Positions 46,975-57,177 are shown, numbered from the stretch's first letter. The stretch: DNA of 64,000 nt from Rhizobium sp. SL86 (GCF_026672545.1 NZ_JAPPRJ010000001.1:62001-126000), one strand, 5' to 3'. Notes: generated from the letters alone by a model not told the origin. A program made the numbers and translations.

Positions 46975-49167
46975 CTATTTCTTGCGTGCGGAGATCAGAC
47001 CCGCGATCAGTTTCGGCGCACTCGACTTCAACGCTTCCCCGCGACCGGACAGGCTGGGGTTCGTCATGAAATACTGCTGCGCATTGAAAGGTTCCTCGCC
47101 AGGGCGAACTTCCAAGCGGCGCGACGTTCCATCGGGCAATATCTCGTAGCTCTGCTGGTTGTCAATCAGGTTGCCCAGCATGATCTGTGACAGCACCTGC
47201 TCATGCACAGTCGGGTTCAATAGCGGGACCAGCGTTTCGACGCGACGGTCAAGGTTGCGCGGCATCATGTCGGCGGAGCCGATATAGACCAGCGCCTTTT
47301 CCGACGGCAGGCCCTGGCCGTTGCCGAAACAGAAGATGCGGCTGTGTTCGAGGAAACGGCCGACGATGGATTTGACGCGGATATTGTCGGAAAGGCCCGG
47401 AACCTGCGGCCTAAGGCAGCAGATGCCGCGCACGACGAGATCGATCTCGACCCCTGCCCGGCTGGCGCGGTACAGCGCATCGATGATGTCCGGATCGACG
47501 AGCGAGTTCATCTTCATCCAGATCGCCGCCAGACGTCCGGCCTTGGCATGTTCGATCTCTTCCTCGATGTGGCGAAGAATACGCGAGCGCAGCGTGTAGG
47601 GCGAGACGGCAAGCTTCATGCTGGCTTCCGGCTCGCCATAACCGGTGATGAAGTTGAAAACGTTCGCCATGTCGTGGGCGATCTTCGGATTGCAGGTGAA
47701 GAAGGACAGGTCCGTATAGATCTTCGCCGTCACCGGGTGATAGTTGCCGGTGCCGAGGTGGCAATAGGTGCGCAGCTTGCCGTCCTCGCGGCGCACGACC
47801 ATCGACATCTTGGCGTGCGTCTTGAGTTCGATAAACCCGAAGACGACCTGCACGCCGGCACGCTCGAGGTCGCGCGCCCAGCGGATATTGGCCTCCTCGT
47901 CAAAACGGGCCTTGAGTTCAACGAGCGCCGTGACGGACTTGCCCATTTCGGCCGCATCGATCAGCGCCCGGACGATCGGGCTGTCGTTCGACGTGCGGTA
48001 GAGCGTCTGCTTGATCGCCAGAACATCCGGATCGCGCGCCGCCTGGAGCAGGAACTGCACCACCACATCAAAGCTCTCATAGGGGTGGTGAACCACCATG
48101 TCCTTTTCGCGGATCGCGGCAAGGCAGTCGCCGGCGTGTTCGCGGACGCGCTCGGGAAATCGGGCATTGTAGGGTTCGAAACGCAGGTCGTCGCGCGGAG
48201 CCTTGGCAATCTCCGAGAGCGTGTTGAGCGCCAGCAGACCCGGCAGAACCGCGACACGATTGTCCGGTACGCCGAGTTCCTGCACGACGAACTGGCGCAG
48301 CGAGGCCGGCATTTCGGAATCGGTCTCGATCCGGATGACCTTGCCGCGGCGGCGGCGCTTCAGCGCCGTTTCGAAGAAGCGCACCAGATCCTCGGCCTCT
48401 TCCTCGACTTCGATATCGCTGTCGCGGATGATGCGGAACGTGCCGGCACCCTTCACCTCATAACCGGGGAACAGGCGGTCGATGAACATCGACACCACGT
48501 CTTCCAGCGTGATGTAGCGGATGATCTGGCCCTCGTCCGGCAGGCGGATGAAACGGTCGAGCGTCGGCGGCAGGCGCAGAAGCCCGGTCATCGGCTCGCG
48601 ACCGCTCTTGCTGTCGAGCTGCAGACCCATCGAGAAGCCGAGGTTCGGGATGAACGGGAACGGATGGGCGGGATCGATCGAGAGCGGCGTCAGGATCGGG
48701 AACAGATTGTCCTCGAAATCGCTTGCCAGCCAGTTGCGGTCCTCGTCCGATAGCGCCGAGGGACGCACGATCAGGATATCCTCGCGCGCCATATACTGCT
48801 GCAGCACGGCAAGCGAGGCCTGCTGTTCCATCTGCAGGTTGTCGATCTCCTTGAGGATTTCCTCCAGCTGCTCGGCCGGCGTCTTGCCGTCCGGGCTGCG
48901 CACAACGATGCCCTGGCGAACCTGGCCTTCCAGGCCAGCCACGCGCACCATGAAAAATTCATCGAGATTGGCGGCCGAGATCGAGAGGAAACGCACGCGC
49001 TCCAGCAGCGGATGGGCGGTGTTCAGTGTTTCTTCCAGCACACGCCGGTTGAACTGCAGCCAGGAAAACTCACGATTGATGAACCGATCCGGGCTCTCCA
49101 GGAGATCGATGGCGTCCTGGGCGGTCACCTCCACCGGCACGTCCTGCGCTTCAGACATCTGATCCAT
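46975..49167 (-). CDS. ppk: Polyphosphate kinase 1
   Basis: Ppk1 polymerises the gamma phosphate of ATP into polyphosphate at the membrane. The ~730-residue protein has the N-domain start [18 protein letters not shown] and [20 protein letters not shown], and the catalytic phospholipase D-like half with [17 protein letters not shown]; the key His is around residue 451. I prefer the ATG at 49167 (GGGGG six bases upstream) over the ATG two codons earlier. It is followed by ppx and lies downstream of hdaA. The order perM-hdaA-ppk-ppx is common in rhizobia. A weak Pho-box-like pair is seen upstream. Confidence 0.95.
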   Translation of the reverse strand: MDQMSEAQDVPVEVTAQDAIDLLESPDRFINREFSWLQFNRRVLEETLNTAHPLLERVRFLSISAANLDEFFMVRVAGLEGQVRQGIVVRSPDGKTPAEQLEEILKEIDNLQMEQQASLAVLQQYMAREDILIVRPSALSDEDRNWLASDFEDNLFPILTPLSIDPAHPFPFIPNLGFSMGLQLDSKSGREPMTGLLRLPPTLDRFIRLPDEGQIIRYITLEDVVSMFIDRLFPGYEVKGAGTFRIIRDSDIEVEEEAEDLVRFFETALKRRRRGKVIRIETDSEMPASLRQFVVQELGVPDNRVAVLPGLLALNTLSEIAKAPRDDLRFEPYNARFPERVREHAGDCLAAIREKDMVVHHPYESFDVVVQFLLQAARDPDVLAIKQTLYRTSNDSPIVRALIDAAEMGKSVTALVELKARFDEEANIRWARDLERAGVQVVFGFIELKTHAKMSMVVRREDGKLRTYCHLGTGNYHPVTAKIYTDLSFFTCNPKIAHDMANVFNFITGYGEPEASMKLAVSPYTLRSRILRHIEEEIEHAKAGRLAAIWMKMNSLVDPDIIDALYRASRAGVEIDLVVRGICCLRPQVPGLSDNIRVKSIVGRFLEHSRIFCFGNGQGLPSEKALVYIGSADMMPRNLDRRVETLVPLLNPTVHEQVLSQIMLGNLIDNQQSYEILPDGTSRRLEVRPGEEPFNAQQYFMTNPSLSGRGEALKSSAPKLIAGLISARKK

Positions 49168-49261
49168 CGTCATCCCCCATTATTCGACCGAAACCGGCAA
49201 CGGAATAGATGCCGGCCATCCTTTTGGCCCGTATACCTTTTCAACGACGCAGCTGTGACAG

Positions 49262-49975
49262 TCAATCGCCGTGACCTTCGCCCTGGAAGCTTTGCAGAAC
49301 CTCGGCTGCCAGCGCCCGGGTGATGCGCGTGCCACGCGCGAGCGCCAGCCGATCGAGCTGCTCGACAACGCCCTGCGCCGCTTGCATCGATCGCTCCATA
49401 CGGGTGACAATATAGGCGACAATACGGTCATCGATGTGAAGCTGGCGATCGGCGAACAGCTTGATGATCACCTGCCCGAGCAGATCCTCGTCCGGTTCAC
49501 CGATCTCGACGACGGTTGCGGCTTTCAGGCGCGAGCGCAGGTCGGGAAGCGTGACCGGCCAGGACATCGGCCAGAGCCGTGCGGTCATGAGACAGGTATG
49601 GCCGTTTTCACGCACGCTGTTGATGACGTGGAAGAGTTCGTTTTCGTCAAAACCGGCGCGGTCGGCATCCTCGAAAAGAACCGGACCGGCCGCGGCCATG
49701 GTCGCGGCCCCCTCGCCCGCCATCGGATGGATGACGGCGGCCTGCGCCTTTTCCCGCCAGATATGAGCGAGATGGGATTTGCCTGAGCCCGCCGGCCCCG
49801 TAAGGATCACGACGGGCGCGCGCCAGGCCGGCCAGGCATCGATCATGGCAACGGCCGCGCTCACCTGCGGCGCAACGAGCAGGTCGTCGCGGCCGGTTGC
49901 GGCATCATGGGTCAGCGCCAGCGGCAATTGCTCGGCGCGCTGACGCTTCTGTCTGTCTAGCGTCTCAGTCATCAT
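49262..49975 (-). CDS. hdaA: DnaA regulatory inactivator homolog HdaA
   Basis: A 237-residue AAA+ protein related to DnaA that works with the sliding clamp to convert DnaA-ATP to DnaA-ADP, preventing over-initiation. The N-terminal QLPLAL (residues 16-21) is a clamp-binding motif. Walker A is GPAGSGKS (60-67), Walker B is VLFEDADR (99-106), and the sensor region has ATVVEIGEPDEDLL. It lacks the DnaA C-terminal DNA-binding domain. Its ATG overlaps the perM stop (ATGA at 49972-49975), so it is translated after perM. Similar to Caulobacter HdaA. Confidence 0.92.
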   Translation of the reverse strand: MMTETLDRQKRQRAEQLPLALTHDAATGRDDLLVAPQVSAAVAMIDAWPAWRAPVVILTGPAGSGKSHLAHIWREKAQAAVIHPMAGEGAATMAAAGPVLFEDADRAGFDENELFHVINSVRENGHTCLMTARLWPMSWPVTLPDLRSRLKAATVVEIGEPDEDLLGQVIIKLFADRQLHIDDRIVAYIVTRMERSMQAAQGVVEQLDRLALARGTRITRALAAEVLQSFQGEGHGD

Positions 49976-51123
49976 TCATGCGTCGGAGGTTGATTAAGGG
50001 CCTTCGCCTCGACATCCGCCTCGTCATCCCAGGGCAGCTCGGCAGAATGGCCGTAATAAATGTCGCTTTGAAGATACCGCGAGATGGCGAAACGGACAAG
50101 CACGCCGACGACGGCGGCGGCCGGCACGGCAATCAGCAGACCGACAAAACCGAACATCGCGCCGAAGGCAAGCAACGCAAACATCAGCCAGACCGGATGC
50201 AGACCGACGCTGGAACCGACAAGCTTCGGCTGCAGGATATTTCCTTCGATGAACTGCCCGGCGAAAAACACACACATCACCGCGATGATCCACGGATAGT
50301 CCGGCCAGAACTGCATCAGCGCCACGCCGACAGACAGCACGAGGCCGACCAGCGAACCGATATAGGGAATAAAGCTGATCATGCCGGCGACGAAACCGAT
50401 CAGCAGGCCGAAATTGAGGCCGACGACAGAGAGGCCGACCGCATAAAAAATGCCGAGGATCAGGCAGAGCGAACCCTGGCCGCGAATGAAACCGGAGACG
50501 GCATCGTCCATTTCGCGGGCGAGCTGGCGGATCGTCGTCACCTGATCGCGCGGGATCCAGCTGTCGACCTTGGCGACCATGCGGTCCCAGTCGAGCAGGA
50601 TATAAAAGGCGACGACCGGCGTGATGATCAGGAGCGAGATCACGTCGACGATTGTCTTGCCCGAGTTCCACAGCTGATTGAGAAGCCCGCCCAGAAAACC
50701 GGCGCCTTCGCTCATCAGGCTGGAGAAGTTTTCCTTGGCCGTCTGGATCTGCGTGACGATCCAGTGCGGCAGGAAGGAGTTTTCCGGGCTCGCGATCAAT
50801 TGCTGCAGCTGGGTGATGTACTGGGGCAGGATCTGCGCGAATTCGGCAAACTGGCTGATGATCAGCGGGATGACGATCATCAGCGCGATGGCGAACATCA
50901 GCACGAAGCCGATCAGGATGACGACGGTCGCCATCAGCCGCGAGAGGCCGCGCCGCTCCAGCCAGTCGGCCACCGGATCGAGGAAATAGGCAAGCGCCAT
51001 GCCGGCCACGAAAGGCAGAAGAATGGTGCGGAAGGCCAGAAGAAAGGCAATAAACAGGACGAGCGCGCCGAGCCAGAAGAGCACGTAACGCCTGAGCCGC
51101 GCACCGCTGATGTGATAGGCCAT
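49972..51123 (-). CDS. perM: AI-2E/PerM family membrane transporter
   Basis: A 383-residue protein with about eight membrane helices. Motifs: FVAGMALAYFLDPVADWLERRGLSRLMATVVI near residues 40-72, EMDDAVSGFIRGQGSLCLILG near 205-225, and GMISFIPYIGSLVGLVLSVG near 250-268, all typical of the PerM/YhhT family, some members of which export autoinducer 2 or Na+. The start MAYHISGARLRRY at 51123 is chosen. It precedes hdaA with 4-base overlap, and is divergent from purM across about 200 bases. The transported molecule is unknown. Confidence 0.9.
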   Translation of the reverse strand: MAYHISGARLRRYVLFWLGALVLFIAFLLAFRTILLPFVAGMALAYFLDPVADWLERRGLSRLMATVVILIGFVLMFAIALMIVIPLIISQFAEFAQILPQYITQLQQLIASPENSFLPHWIVTQIQTAKENFSSLMSEGAGFLGGLLNQLWNSGKTIVDVISLLIITPVVAFYILLDWDRMVAKVDSWIPRDQVTTIRQLAREMDDAVSGFIRGQGSLCLILGIFYAVGLSVVGLNFGLLIGFVAGMISFIPYIGSLVGLVLSVGVALMQFWPDYPWIIAVMCVFFAGQFIEGNILQPKLVGSSVGLHPVWLMFALLAFGAMFGFVGLLIAVPAAAVVGVLVRFAISRYLQSDIYYGHSAELPWDDEADVEAKALNQPPTHE

Positions 51124-51327
51124 TCGGCTTCCCCGTTGAATGTGGCAGTGCAAACAGGGATGGCGTAGCTTCACGACAAGGTCAAGGCAGAGCCGCATTT
51201 TGCCGAATTTGGCCTGAACAGCTTGGAAAACCGGGGCGCATGACGCTCGACGCTTGCATCCGGCGAAACTCCGTGCAATGGCGACGCTTCTTCCAGGACA
51301 TGCTTCCAGCACATGCGGAGACGGGCA

Positions 51328-52401
51328 ATGAGCGATACGGGCAAGAACGGTCTCACCTACAGCGATGCAGGCGTCGATATCGACGCCGGGAACCTGATGG
51401 TGGAAAAGATCAAGCCTGCCGTGCGTTCCACCCGCCGCCCCGGTGCCGATGGCGAAATCGGCGGTTTCGGCGGCCTGTTCGACCTCAAGGCGGCCGGTTT
51501 CACCGATCCGGTGCTGGTCGCCGCCAATGACGGCGTCGGCACGAAGCTGAAGATCGCCATTGATGCCAACCGGCACGACACCGTCGGCATCGACCTTGTT
51601 GCCATGTGCGTCAACGACCTCGTGGTGCAGGGCGCCGAGCCGCTGTTCTTCCTCGACTATTTCGCGACCGGCAAGCTCGATCCCGAACAGGGTGCGGCGA
51701 TCGTTCTCGGCATCGCCGATGGCTGCCGCCAGGCCGGCTGCGCGCTGATCGGCGGCGAGACCGCCGAAATGCCCGGCATGTATTCCGATGGCGACTACGA
51801 CCTCGCCGGTTTTGCCGTGGGTGCCGCCGAACGCGGCCAGCTGCTGCCGACCGGCGACCTGATGGACGGCGACGTCATCCTCGGCCTCACCTCCTCCGGC
51901 GTGCATTCCAACGGTTTTTCGCTGGTGCGCAAGATCGTGGCACTTTCCGGTCTCGCCTGGGACGCCCCCGCCCCGTTTGCCGACGGCAAGACGCTGGGCG
52001 AAGCCCTGCTTACCCCGACCCGCATCTATGTGAAGCCGCTTTTGAAGGCGATCCGCGCCACCGGCGGCATCAAGGCGCTGGCGCATATCACCGGCGGCGG
52101 TTTCCCAGACAATATTCCGCGCGTGCTGCCGGACACTCTGGCCGCCGAGATCGATCTCGACAGCATTCCCGTTCCGCCCGTTTTCTCCTGGCTGGCCAAG
52201 ACCGGCGGCGTGGCGGCACACGAAATGCTGCGCACCTTCAACTGCGGCGTCGGCATGATTGCCGTCGTCTCGGCTGCCAATGTCGCGGCGGTGACGGAAA
52301 TCCTCTCGGCTGAAGGCGAAGTCGTTGTACCGCTCGGCCAGATCGTCACCCGTGCGGAAGGCGGAGCCGGCACTGTCTACAAGGGCACGCTTGCTCTATG
52401 A
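51328..52401 (+). CDS. purM: Phosphoribosylformylglycinamidine cyclo-ligase (AIR synthetase)
   Basis: PurM closes the imidazole ring of purines with ATP. The 357-residue protein starts [21 protein letters not shown] with GGAG just upstream. It has [15 protein letters not shown] near 69-83, [21 protein letters not shown] near 143-163 and the C-terminal [12 protein letters not shown]. The stop overlaps the purN start (ATGA at 52398-52401). Divergent from perM-hdaA, the conserved alphaproteobacterial arrangement. Confidence 0.96.
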   Translation: MSDTGKNGLTYSDAGVDIDAGNLMVEKIKPAVRSTRRPGADGEIGGFGGLFDLKAAGFTDPVLVAANDGVGTKLKIAIDANRHDTVGIDLVAMCVNDLVVQGAEPLFFLDYFATGKLDPEQGAAIVLGIADGCRQAGCALIGGETAEMPGMYSDGDYDLAGFAVGAAERGQLLPTGDLMDGDVILGLTSSGVHSNGFSLVRKIVALSGLAWDAPAPFADGKTLGEALLTPTRIYVKPLLKAIRATGGIKALAHITGGGFPDNIPRVLPDTLAAEIDLDSIPVPPVFSWLAKTGGVAAHEMLRTFNCGVGMIAVVSAANVAAVTEILSAEGEVVVPLGQIVTRAEGGAGTVYKGTLAL

Positions 52402-53054
52402 CCACGGCCAAGAAGCGCGTCGTTGTCCTGATTTCCGGCAGCGGCTCCAACATGGTGGCGCTGGCGGATGCCTGCGCGGCACCGGAGTTTCCGGCCGAAA
52501 TCGTCGGCGTGATTTCCGACAAGGCAACCGCCGGCGGCCTTGCGAAGGCTGAAGCACGCGGCATTCCCACGGCTGCGCTGGAGCGCAAGGCGTTTGCCAG
52601 CAAGGCGGACCATGAAGCGGCGGTTCTTGCGGCACTGGCCGAACTGAAGCCGGACATCATCTGCCTTGCCGGCTACATGCGGCTTCTCACAGCCGATTTC
52701 ATCCGACCTTACGAGGGTCGCATCCTCAACATCCATCCCTCGCTGCTGCCGCTGTTTCCCGGCCTGCACACGCATCAGCGTGCGCTGGATGCCGGGGTGC
52801 GGGTGGCCGGCTGCACGGTGCATTTCGTCACCGAAGGCATGGATGAAGGCCCGTCGATCGCCCAGTCCGTCGTTCCGGTCCTGCCGGGCGATACCGCCGA
52901 CAGCCTTGCCGCGCGGGTGCTGACGGTGGAGCATAAAAGTTACCCGGTGGCCCTCAAGCTGGTGGCCGAAGGCCGTGTGCGCATGGGCGCCGACGGCAGG
53001 GTCGAGCGGGAGACAGCGGTGGTCGGCGCCGACGAGATGCTCATCAGCGCCTGA
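52398..53054 (+). CDS. purN: Phosphoribosylglycinamide formyltransferase 1
   Basis: PurN moves a formyl group from 10-formyl-THF to GAR. The 218-residue protein shows the substrate loop GSGSNM near residues 14-19 and the catalytic set Asn111, His113 ([14 protein letters not shown]) and Asp149 ([10 protein letters not shown]). Length is typical. Translationally coupled to purM by a 4-base overlap. GlyA in the window supplies glycine and folate carbon for this path. Confidence 0.95.
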   Translation: MTTAKKRVVVLISGSGSNMVALADACAAPEFPAEIVGVISDKATAGGLAKAEARGIPTAALERKAFASKADHEAAVLAALAELKPDIICLAGYMRLLTADFIRPYEGRILNIHPSLLPLFPGLHTHQRALDAGVRVAGCTVHFVTEGMDEGPSIAQSVVPVLPGDTADSLAARVLTVEHKSYPVALKLVAEGRVRMGADGRVERETAVVGADEMLISA

Positions 53055-53078
53055 CCTTTTCATCCCATGTCTTCGAGA

Positions 53079-53507
53079 TCAGATGCGGCCGGCCAGAACC
53101 CGGTCGTGAAAAACCATGCCGGCGACCATGGCGATGACGAAAACGACTGGGGTGAGATATCCCATCGACAGTGCTGACAGCGCCGGGCCGGGGCAGAAAC
53201 CGCCGAGCCCCCAGCCGATACCGAAAATCGCCGAGCCCAGCACCAGCGGCATATCGATGCGACGGTTGGTCGGGATGTGAAATACATCGCCAAAAACGGG
53301 CTGTTTCATCCGCTTCACCAGCAGCATGCCGGCCATGGCGACGATTACGGCGCCGCCAAGCACGAAGATCAGGCTCGGATCCCAGGCACCGAAAAGATCG
53401 AGGAAACCCTGGACACGGGCCGGGTTCAGCATGCCGGACAAAGCGAGGCCAAAGCCGAACAGGGTGCCGCAGACAAGTGCTGCGAGCGGTTGCGCAAGAC
53501 GGTTCAT
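53079..53507 (-). CDS. YeeE/YedE family transporter subunit (second)
   Basis: A 142-residue membrane protein of the YeeE/YedE family, which carries thiosulfate or other sulfur species. It has four helices and the conserved SAIFGIGWGLGGFCPGPALSALS block with one Cys, the signature of the family. Its start overlaps the first subunit by ATGA at 53507. Two half-length proteins pair to do the job of one full-length YeeE, as in the BigR operons of Xylella and Agrobacterium. Confidence 0.88.
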   Translation of the reverse strand: MNRLAQPLAALVCGTLFGFGLALSGMLNPARVQGFLDLFGAWDPSLIFVLGGAVIVAMAGMLLVKRMKQPVFGDVFHIPTNRRIDMPLVLGSAIFGIGWGLGGFCPGPALSALSMGYLTPVVFVIAMVAGMVFHDRVLAGRI

Positions 53508-53914
53508 CAGAGGCTCCCTCTCAGGATGGTGACGGTGACGATGCCAGCGGCGAGGAAAGTGACGACGGCGACCATTGAGCGTGGCGACAAGCGCGCCAGA
53601 CCCAGAACACCGTGGCCACTCGTGCAGCCGGAGCCCATGCGCGAGCCGATGCCGACGAGCAGACCGGCCAGCACGGCGAGCGGCAGGCTGGCGGTGATCG
53701 TCACCTCCGGCCAGGCGCCGGTCACCGCCAGATAAACGAGCGGTCCGAGAACGAGACCCAGCACGAAGGCGCCGTTCAGCCACGGCAAGGCGCCTTCGGC
53801 GAGACGCCCGACGATGCCGCTGATACCGGCAATGCGTCCCGTCAGGATCAGGTAGAGAATGGCGGACAGGCCGATCATCAGCCCTCCGGCAAAGGATGGC
53901 AGGTAGGTGGTCAT
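53507..53914 (-). CDS. YeeE/YedE family transporter subunit (first)
   Basis: A 135-residue membrane protein, the first of the pair. It has helices at about 5-20, 40-55, 70-85 and 110-128, and the conserved SRMGSGCTSGHGVLGLARLSPRS block (about residues 90-112) with the sulfur-handling Cys. Its ATG overlaps the bigR stop, so the operon is read bigR, then this gene, then the second subunit. Expected to bring in or expel sulfur compounds when BigR is inactivated. Confidence 0.88.
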   Translation of the reverse strand: MTTYLPSFAGGLMIGLSAILYLILTGRIAGISGIVGRLAEGALPWLNGAFVLGLVLGPLVYLAVTGAWPEVTITASLPLAVLAGLLVGIGSRMGSGCTSGHGVLGLARLSPRSMVAVVTFLAAGIVTVTILRGSL

Positions 53915-54252
53915 GCAGGTTGGTCCTCGGAACAGAAGATGGTGAACAGCGCACCGATCAGTTTTGCAGTCTTCGCTTCGGTCAGCGCGTAAAAGATCTG
54001 TTTGCCCTCGCGGCGGGTTTCGACGATGCCCGCCTCGCGCAGCACCGTGAGCTGCTGCGAGAGCGTCGGCTGGTGCACGTCGAGTTTCTCCTCGAGTTGC
54101 CCGACCGAAAACTCGCCTTCGATCAGCGTGCAGGCGAGCATCAGACGCACCGGATGGGCCAGAACCTTCAAGTGACCGGCCACTTCCGTGGCACGCTCCT
54201 CCATGGCCTTGGGGCTCATGCCAGGCATTGCCTTCATCTCCGCCATCTGCAT
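53911..54252 (-). CDS. bigR: ArsR-family persulfide-sensing repressor BigR
   Basis: A 113-residue winged-helix repressor. Cys41 (LACTLIEGEF) and Cys107 (IFCSED) match the two cysteines of BigR, which form a disulfide or polysulfide bridge and release DNA when hydrogen sulfide or persulfide builds up. The recognition helix is VHQPTLSQQLTVLREAGIV (residues 59-77). The ATG at 54252 (GGAGGCG nine bases upstream) is preferred to the one at 54282. A 31-base palindrome in the promoter is the expected operator. Overlaps the downstream gene by 4 bases. Confidence 0.92.
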   Translation of the reverse strand: MQMAEMKAMPGMSPKAMEERATEVAGHLKVLAHPVRLMLACTLIEGEFSVGQLEEKLDVHQPTLSQQLTVLREAGIVETRREGKQIFYALTEAKTAKLIGALFTIFCSEDQPA

Positions 54253-54271
54253 GGGCAATTCGCCTCCGTAA

Positions 54272-54302
54272 TCAATATACATTATATGATAGTGTATATT
54301 GA
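54272..54302 (-). promoter_or_regulatory. BigR operator/promoter palindrome
   Basis: Perfect 10-base arms TCAATATACA and TGTATATTGA separated by 11 bases (TTATATGATAG). It is 20 bases upstream of the bigR start codon and is very AT-rich, so it probably covers the -10 box. BigR binds an AT-rich palindrome in its own promoter in other species; this one fits in position and form. Confidence 0.8.
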
Positions 54303-54365
54303 ATGCATCTTCAAGATCGGAGCGCGAGATTAACGTCGGACGCGATCAGACATTGGGAAGGAGGA

Positions 54366-54959
54366 TCAGGCGAGCGTGTCGCGGTTCAGCGCTGCCCATT
54401 GCAACAGCATGATCGTCTTGCCGTCACAAATCTCACCGGTCTCGATCATGGCAAGCGCGTCGCTGAAGGGGACTTCGAGAACCTCGATATCCTCGTGCTC
54501 CTCGTCGAGCCCGCCGCCTTCGGCAACACGGTCGGAGGTATCGATGATGGCGGCAAAGAAGTGGATGATCTCGGTGACGGCACCGGGCGACATAAAACAC
54601 TTGAACAGGAAGCGCACGTCGCGCACCTGATAGCCGGTTTCCTCGATCGCCTCGCGGCGGATCGCCTCCTCCGGCTGGTTGCCGTCGAGCAGGCCCGCCG
54701 GCGTCTCGATAAGATAACCGTGATGGCCGTTTTTGTAGGCCGGCATGCGGAACTGGCGCACCAGCACCACGACATCCCGCTTCGGATCAAGGAGCAGGAT
54801 GGTCGCACCATTGCCGCGGTCATACACCTCGCGGTTCATGCGCTCGGTATGGCCCTTGCTGTCGGTATAATCAAAGGTCACCCGGTGCAGATGGTACCAG
54901 TTGTCGGAAAGAAGCTTCTCCTCGACGACAGCGATTGTTCCGCGCTTATCCGCACTCAT
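54366..54959 (-). CDS. nudK: Nudix pyrophosphatase, NudK-like (GDP-mannose)
   Basis: A 197-residue Nudix enzyme. The region PAGLLDGNQPEEAIRREAIE...EETGY with the later MSPGAVTEIIHFFAA closely follows E. coli NudK, including the shift LLD/NxPE in the Nudix box. NudK hydrolyses GDP-mannose and related sugar nucleotides. Its start ATG overlaps the oxidoreductase stop (54956-54959), so both are on one minus-strand message. Confidence 0.88.
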   Translation of the reverse strand: MSADKRGTIAVVEEKLLSDNWYHLHRVTFDYTDSKGHTERMNREVYDRGNGATILLLDPKRDVVVLVRQFRMPAYKNGHHGYLIETPAGLLDGNQPEEAIRREAIEETGYQVRDVRFLFKCFMSPGAVTEIIHFFAAIIDTSDRVAEGGGLDEEHEDIEVLEVPFSDALAMIETGEICDGKTIMLLQWAALNRDTLA

Positions 54960-57091
54960 GCTTCCGCTTTCTTCAGCCAGACCCGGTTGTCATGCACGGC
55001 GGCCCCGCCGTAAGGCGCCACCGGATCGGCACCGGTCAAAACATTGATGCCCTCGCCATCCAGATGCGCCCCGTTCGGCCACAGCCCTTCGGCAATCAGC
55101 ACGCCGCGCCGCGCGGTGGCCGCGATCTTGACGTGAATGCGAAGGTCGCCGCGGCGGTTGCCGATCTGCACGACCGCGCCATCCTCCAGGCCGTAGGCCG
55201 CGGCATCGTCGGGATGCACCATCACCTCGGGCCGCCCCTCCTTTTCGCGCGAGGTCTTTGTCTCGGCAAAGGTCGAGTTCAGAAAATTGCGCGCCGGCGA
55301 GGTCGCCAACCGGAATGGGTGTTCCTCGTCCGCCAGTTCGATGACATCCACCTGATCCGGGAAAGTCGGAAGTTCTGCATGCGGCCCAAGTGGGCCAATG
55401 CTGGCGGGCGTCTTGTTGGGGGACGGACCGTTCGCCCAATCCGGCTTGAAGCGGAATTTGCCGTCCGGGTAACCGAAGCCGTTGAGGTAATGGGACTCCT
55501 CGAAACCGGGCTGGCAGTCGATCCATTTATCGACCAGCAACTGCTCGTAACCGGGGTAACCGTTCGGCAGCAGCATGCGGTCGATATGCTCACGCTCGGA
55601 GAGGCCGAAGCCCGGATAATGATCGACACCCAGACGTTTAGCCAGTTCCTCGATGACAAAGAGATTGGTGCGCACGGTTTCCGGCGGCTCGACCAGTTTC
55701 GGCCCGAGCAGGATGTGGTTCTGCCCGCCGGCACGATAGAGATCGTCATGTTCAACGAACATGGTGGCCGGCAGCACGATATCGGCCACTTTCGCCGTAT
55801 CGGTCATGAAATGCTCGTGCACCGCGACGAACAGGTCATCGCGCAGAAAACCCTTTCGCACCAGCCGCTGTTCGGGCGCGATGTTCATCGGATTGGTGTT
55901 CTGGATCAGAAGTGCGGTCACCGGGCCGCGCTGGCGCAGTGCAACGGGATCGCCGGTCAGCACGCGACCGATCTGCGACTGGTCGAGCATGCGCACGTCC
56001 GGGTCCATATAGGCGGTGCCCATCAGTTCGCGCTTGTCGAGCCGGAAGAGTTCGCCATTGTTGTGGAAGGCGCCGCCGCCTTCATACTGCCAGGAGCCGA
56101 GCACGGTGGCGATGGAGAGCGCCGCATGCATGGAGACCGTGCCGTTGCGCTGGCGAGTAAAACCGTAGCCCAGACGGAAGAAGGTCTTTTTCGTCGTGCC
56201 GACGAGGCGTGCGAGCGTCTCGATCTCTTCGACGGAGAGGCCGGTGATGGCGGAGGCCCATTCCGGCGTCCTCGTTTTCAGATGCGCCTCGAGCCCCGCC
56301 GGATCGTCGGCGAATTTCGCCATGTAGGCGCGGTCGGCATAACCGTCGCGGAAGGCGACGTGCATGATCGCGCAGGCAAGTGCCGCATCGGTGCCGGGCT
56401 TCAGGATGACTTTGATATCGGCCTGCTTCATCGTCGGGCTGTCGTAGATATCGACGACAACGATCTTCGCGCCCCTCTCCTTGCGCGCCTTCACCGCATG
56501 GGTCATCACGTTGACCTGGGTGGCGACCGGGTTCGTGCCCCAGATCACCACACAATCGGATTTCGCCATCTCGCGCGGATCCGGACCACGCAGCGCGCCG
56601 GTGCCCAGCACATAACCGGTCCAGGCCATGTTGGTGCAGATCGAACCGAAGAAACCGGAATAACGTTTGGCGTGGCGCAGGCGCTCGATCGAATCGCGTT
56701 GCACCTGGCCCATGGTGCCGGCATAGAAATACGGCCAGATCGCCTCGGCGCCATGTGCGGCTTCCGCTTTCACGAAGGCCTCGGCAATTTCGTCGAGGGC
56801 GGCGTCCCAGGAGATCTCCTGCCAGGCGCCCTCGCCCTTTGCCCCCTTGCGGCGCTTCGGCGTCAGCAGGCGATCGGGATGGTAGAGGCGTTCGGCATAA
56901 CGCGCCACCTTGGCGCAGATGACGCCGGCGGTATAGGTGTTGGCATTGGCGCCGCGCACCCGGCCGATCTTGCCGTCCGCGGTCAGGTCCACATCCAGCG
57001 CGCAGGCGGAGGGACAGTCGTGCGGACAGACCGTGTGGCCGGTGGTGACGCCAGAGGCGTTTTTCAGGGAGATCGGGGTCGCAAGGTTCAT
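54956..57091 (-). CDS. Molybdopterin-dependent oxidoreductase with 4Fe-4S cluster
   Basis: A 711-residue enzyme of the DMSO reductase superfamily. The N-terminal HTVCPHDCPSACALDV and later GVICAKV form the Fe4S4 motif CxxCxxxCx(~27)C. It continues with the molybdopterin domain (ICTNMAWTGYVLGTG, GTNPVATQVNVM) and the C-terminal molydopterin-binding lobe near ATSPARNFLNSTFAET. No Tat signal is seen, so it is likely cytoplasmic. The physiological substrate is not clear. The ATG at 57091 has AGGAAAGG upstream. Divergent from rlmJ. Confidence 0.9.
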   Translation of the reverse strand: MNLATPISLKNASGVTTGHTVCPHDCPSACALDVDLTADGKIGRVRGANANTYTAGVICAKVARYAERLYHPDRLLTPKRRKGAKGEGAWQEISWDAALDEIAEAFVKAEAAHGAEAIWPYFYAGTMGQVQRDSIERLRHAKRYSGFFGSICTNMAWTGYVLGTGALRGPDPREMAKSDCVVIWGTNPVATQVNVMTHAVKARKERGAKIVVVDIYDSPTMKQADIKVILKPGTDAALACAIMHVAFRDGYADRAYMAKFADDPAGLEAHLKTRTPEWASAITGLSVEEIETLARLVGTTKKTFFRLGYGFTRQRNGTVSMHAALSIATVLGSWQYEGGGAFHNNGELFRLDKRELMGTAYMDPDVRMLDQSQIGRVLTGDPVALRQRGPVTALLIQNTNPMNIAPEQRLVRKGFLRDDLFVAVHEHFMTDTAKVADIVLPATMFVEHDDLYRAGGQNHILLGPKLVEPPETVRTNLFVIEELAKRLGVDHYPGFGLSEREHIDRMLLPNGYPGYEQLLVDKWIDCQPGFEESHYLNGFGYPDGKFRFKPDWANGPSPNKTPASIGPLGPHAELPTFPDQVDVIELADEEHPFRLATSPARNFLNSTFAETKTSREKEGRPEVMVHPDDAAAYGLEDGAVVQIGNRRGDLRIHVKIAATARRGVLIAEGLWPNGAHLDGEGINVLTGADPVAPYGGAAVHDNRVWLKKAEA

Positions 57092-57177
57092 GCCTTTCCT
57101 ATAGGACATGCGAGACGTCGCAGAAAGTCGCTTTTGCGATGCATCACATCAATTCAAGCGAGCCAGAAGTCCCGTTC

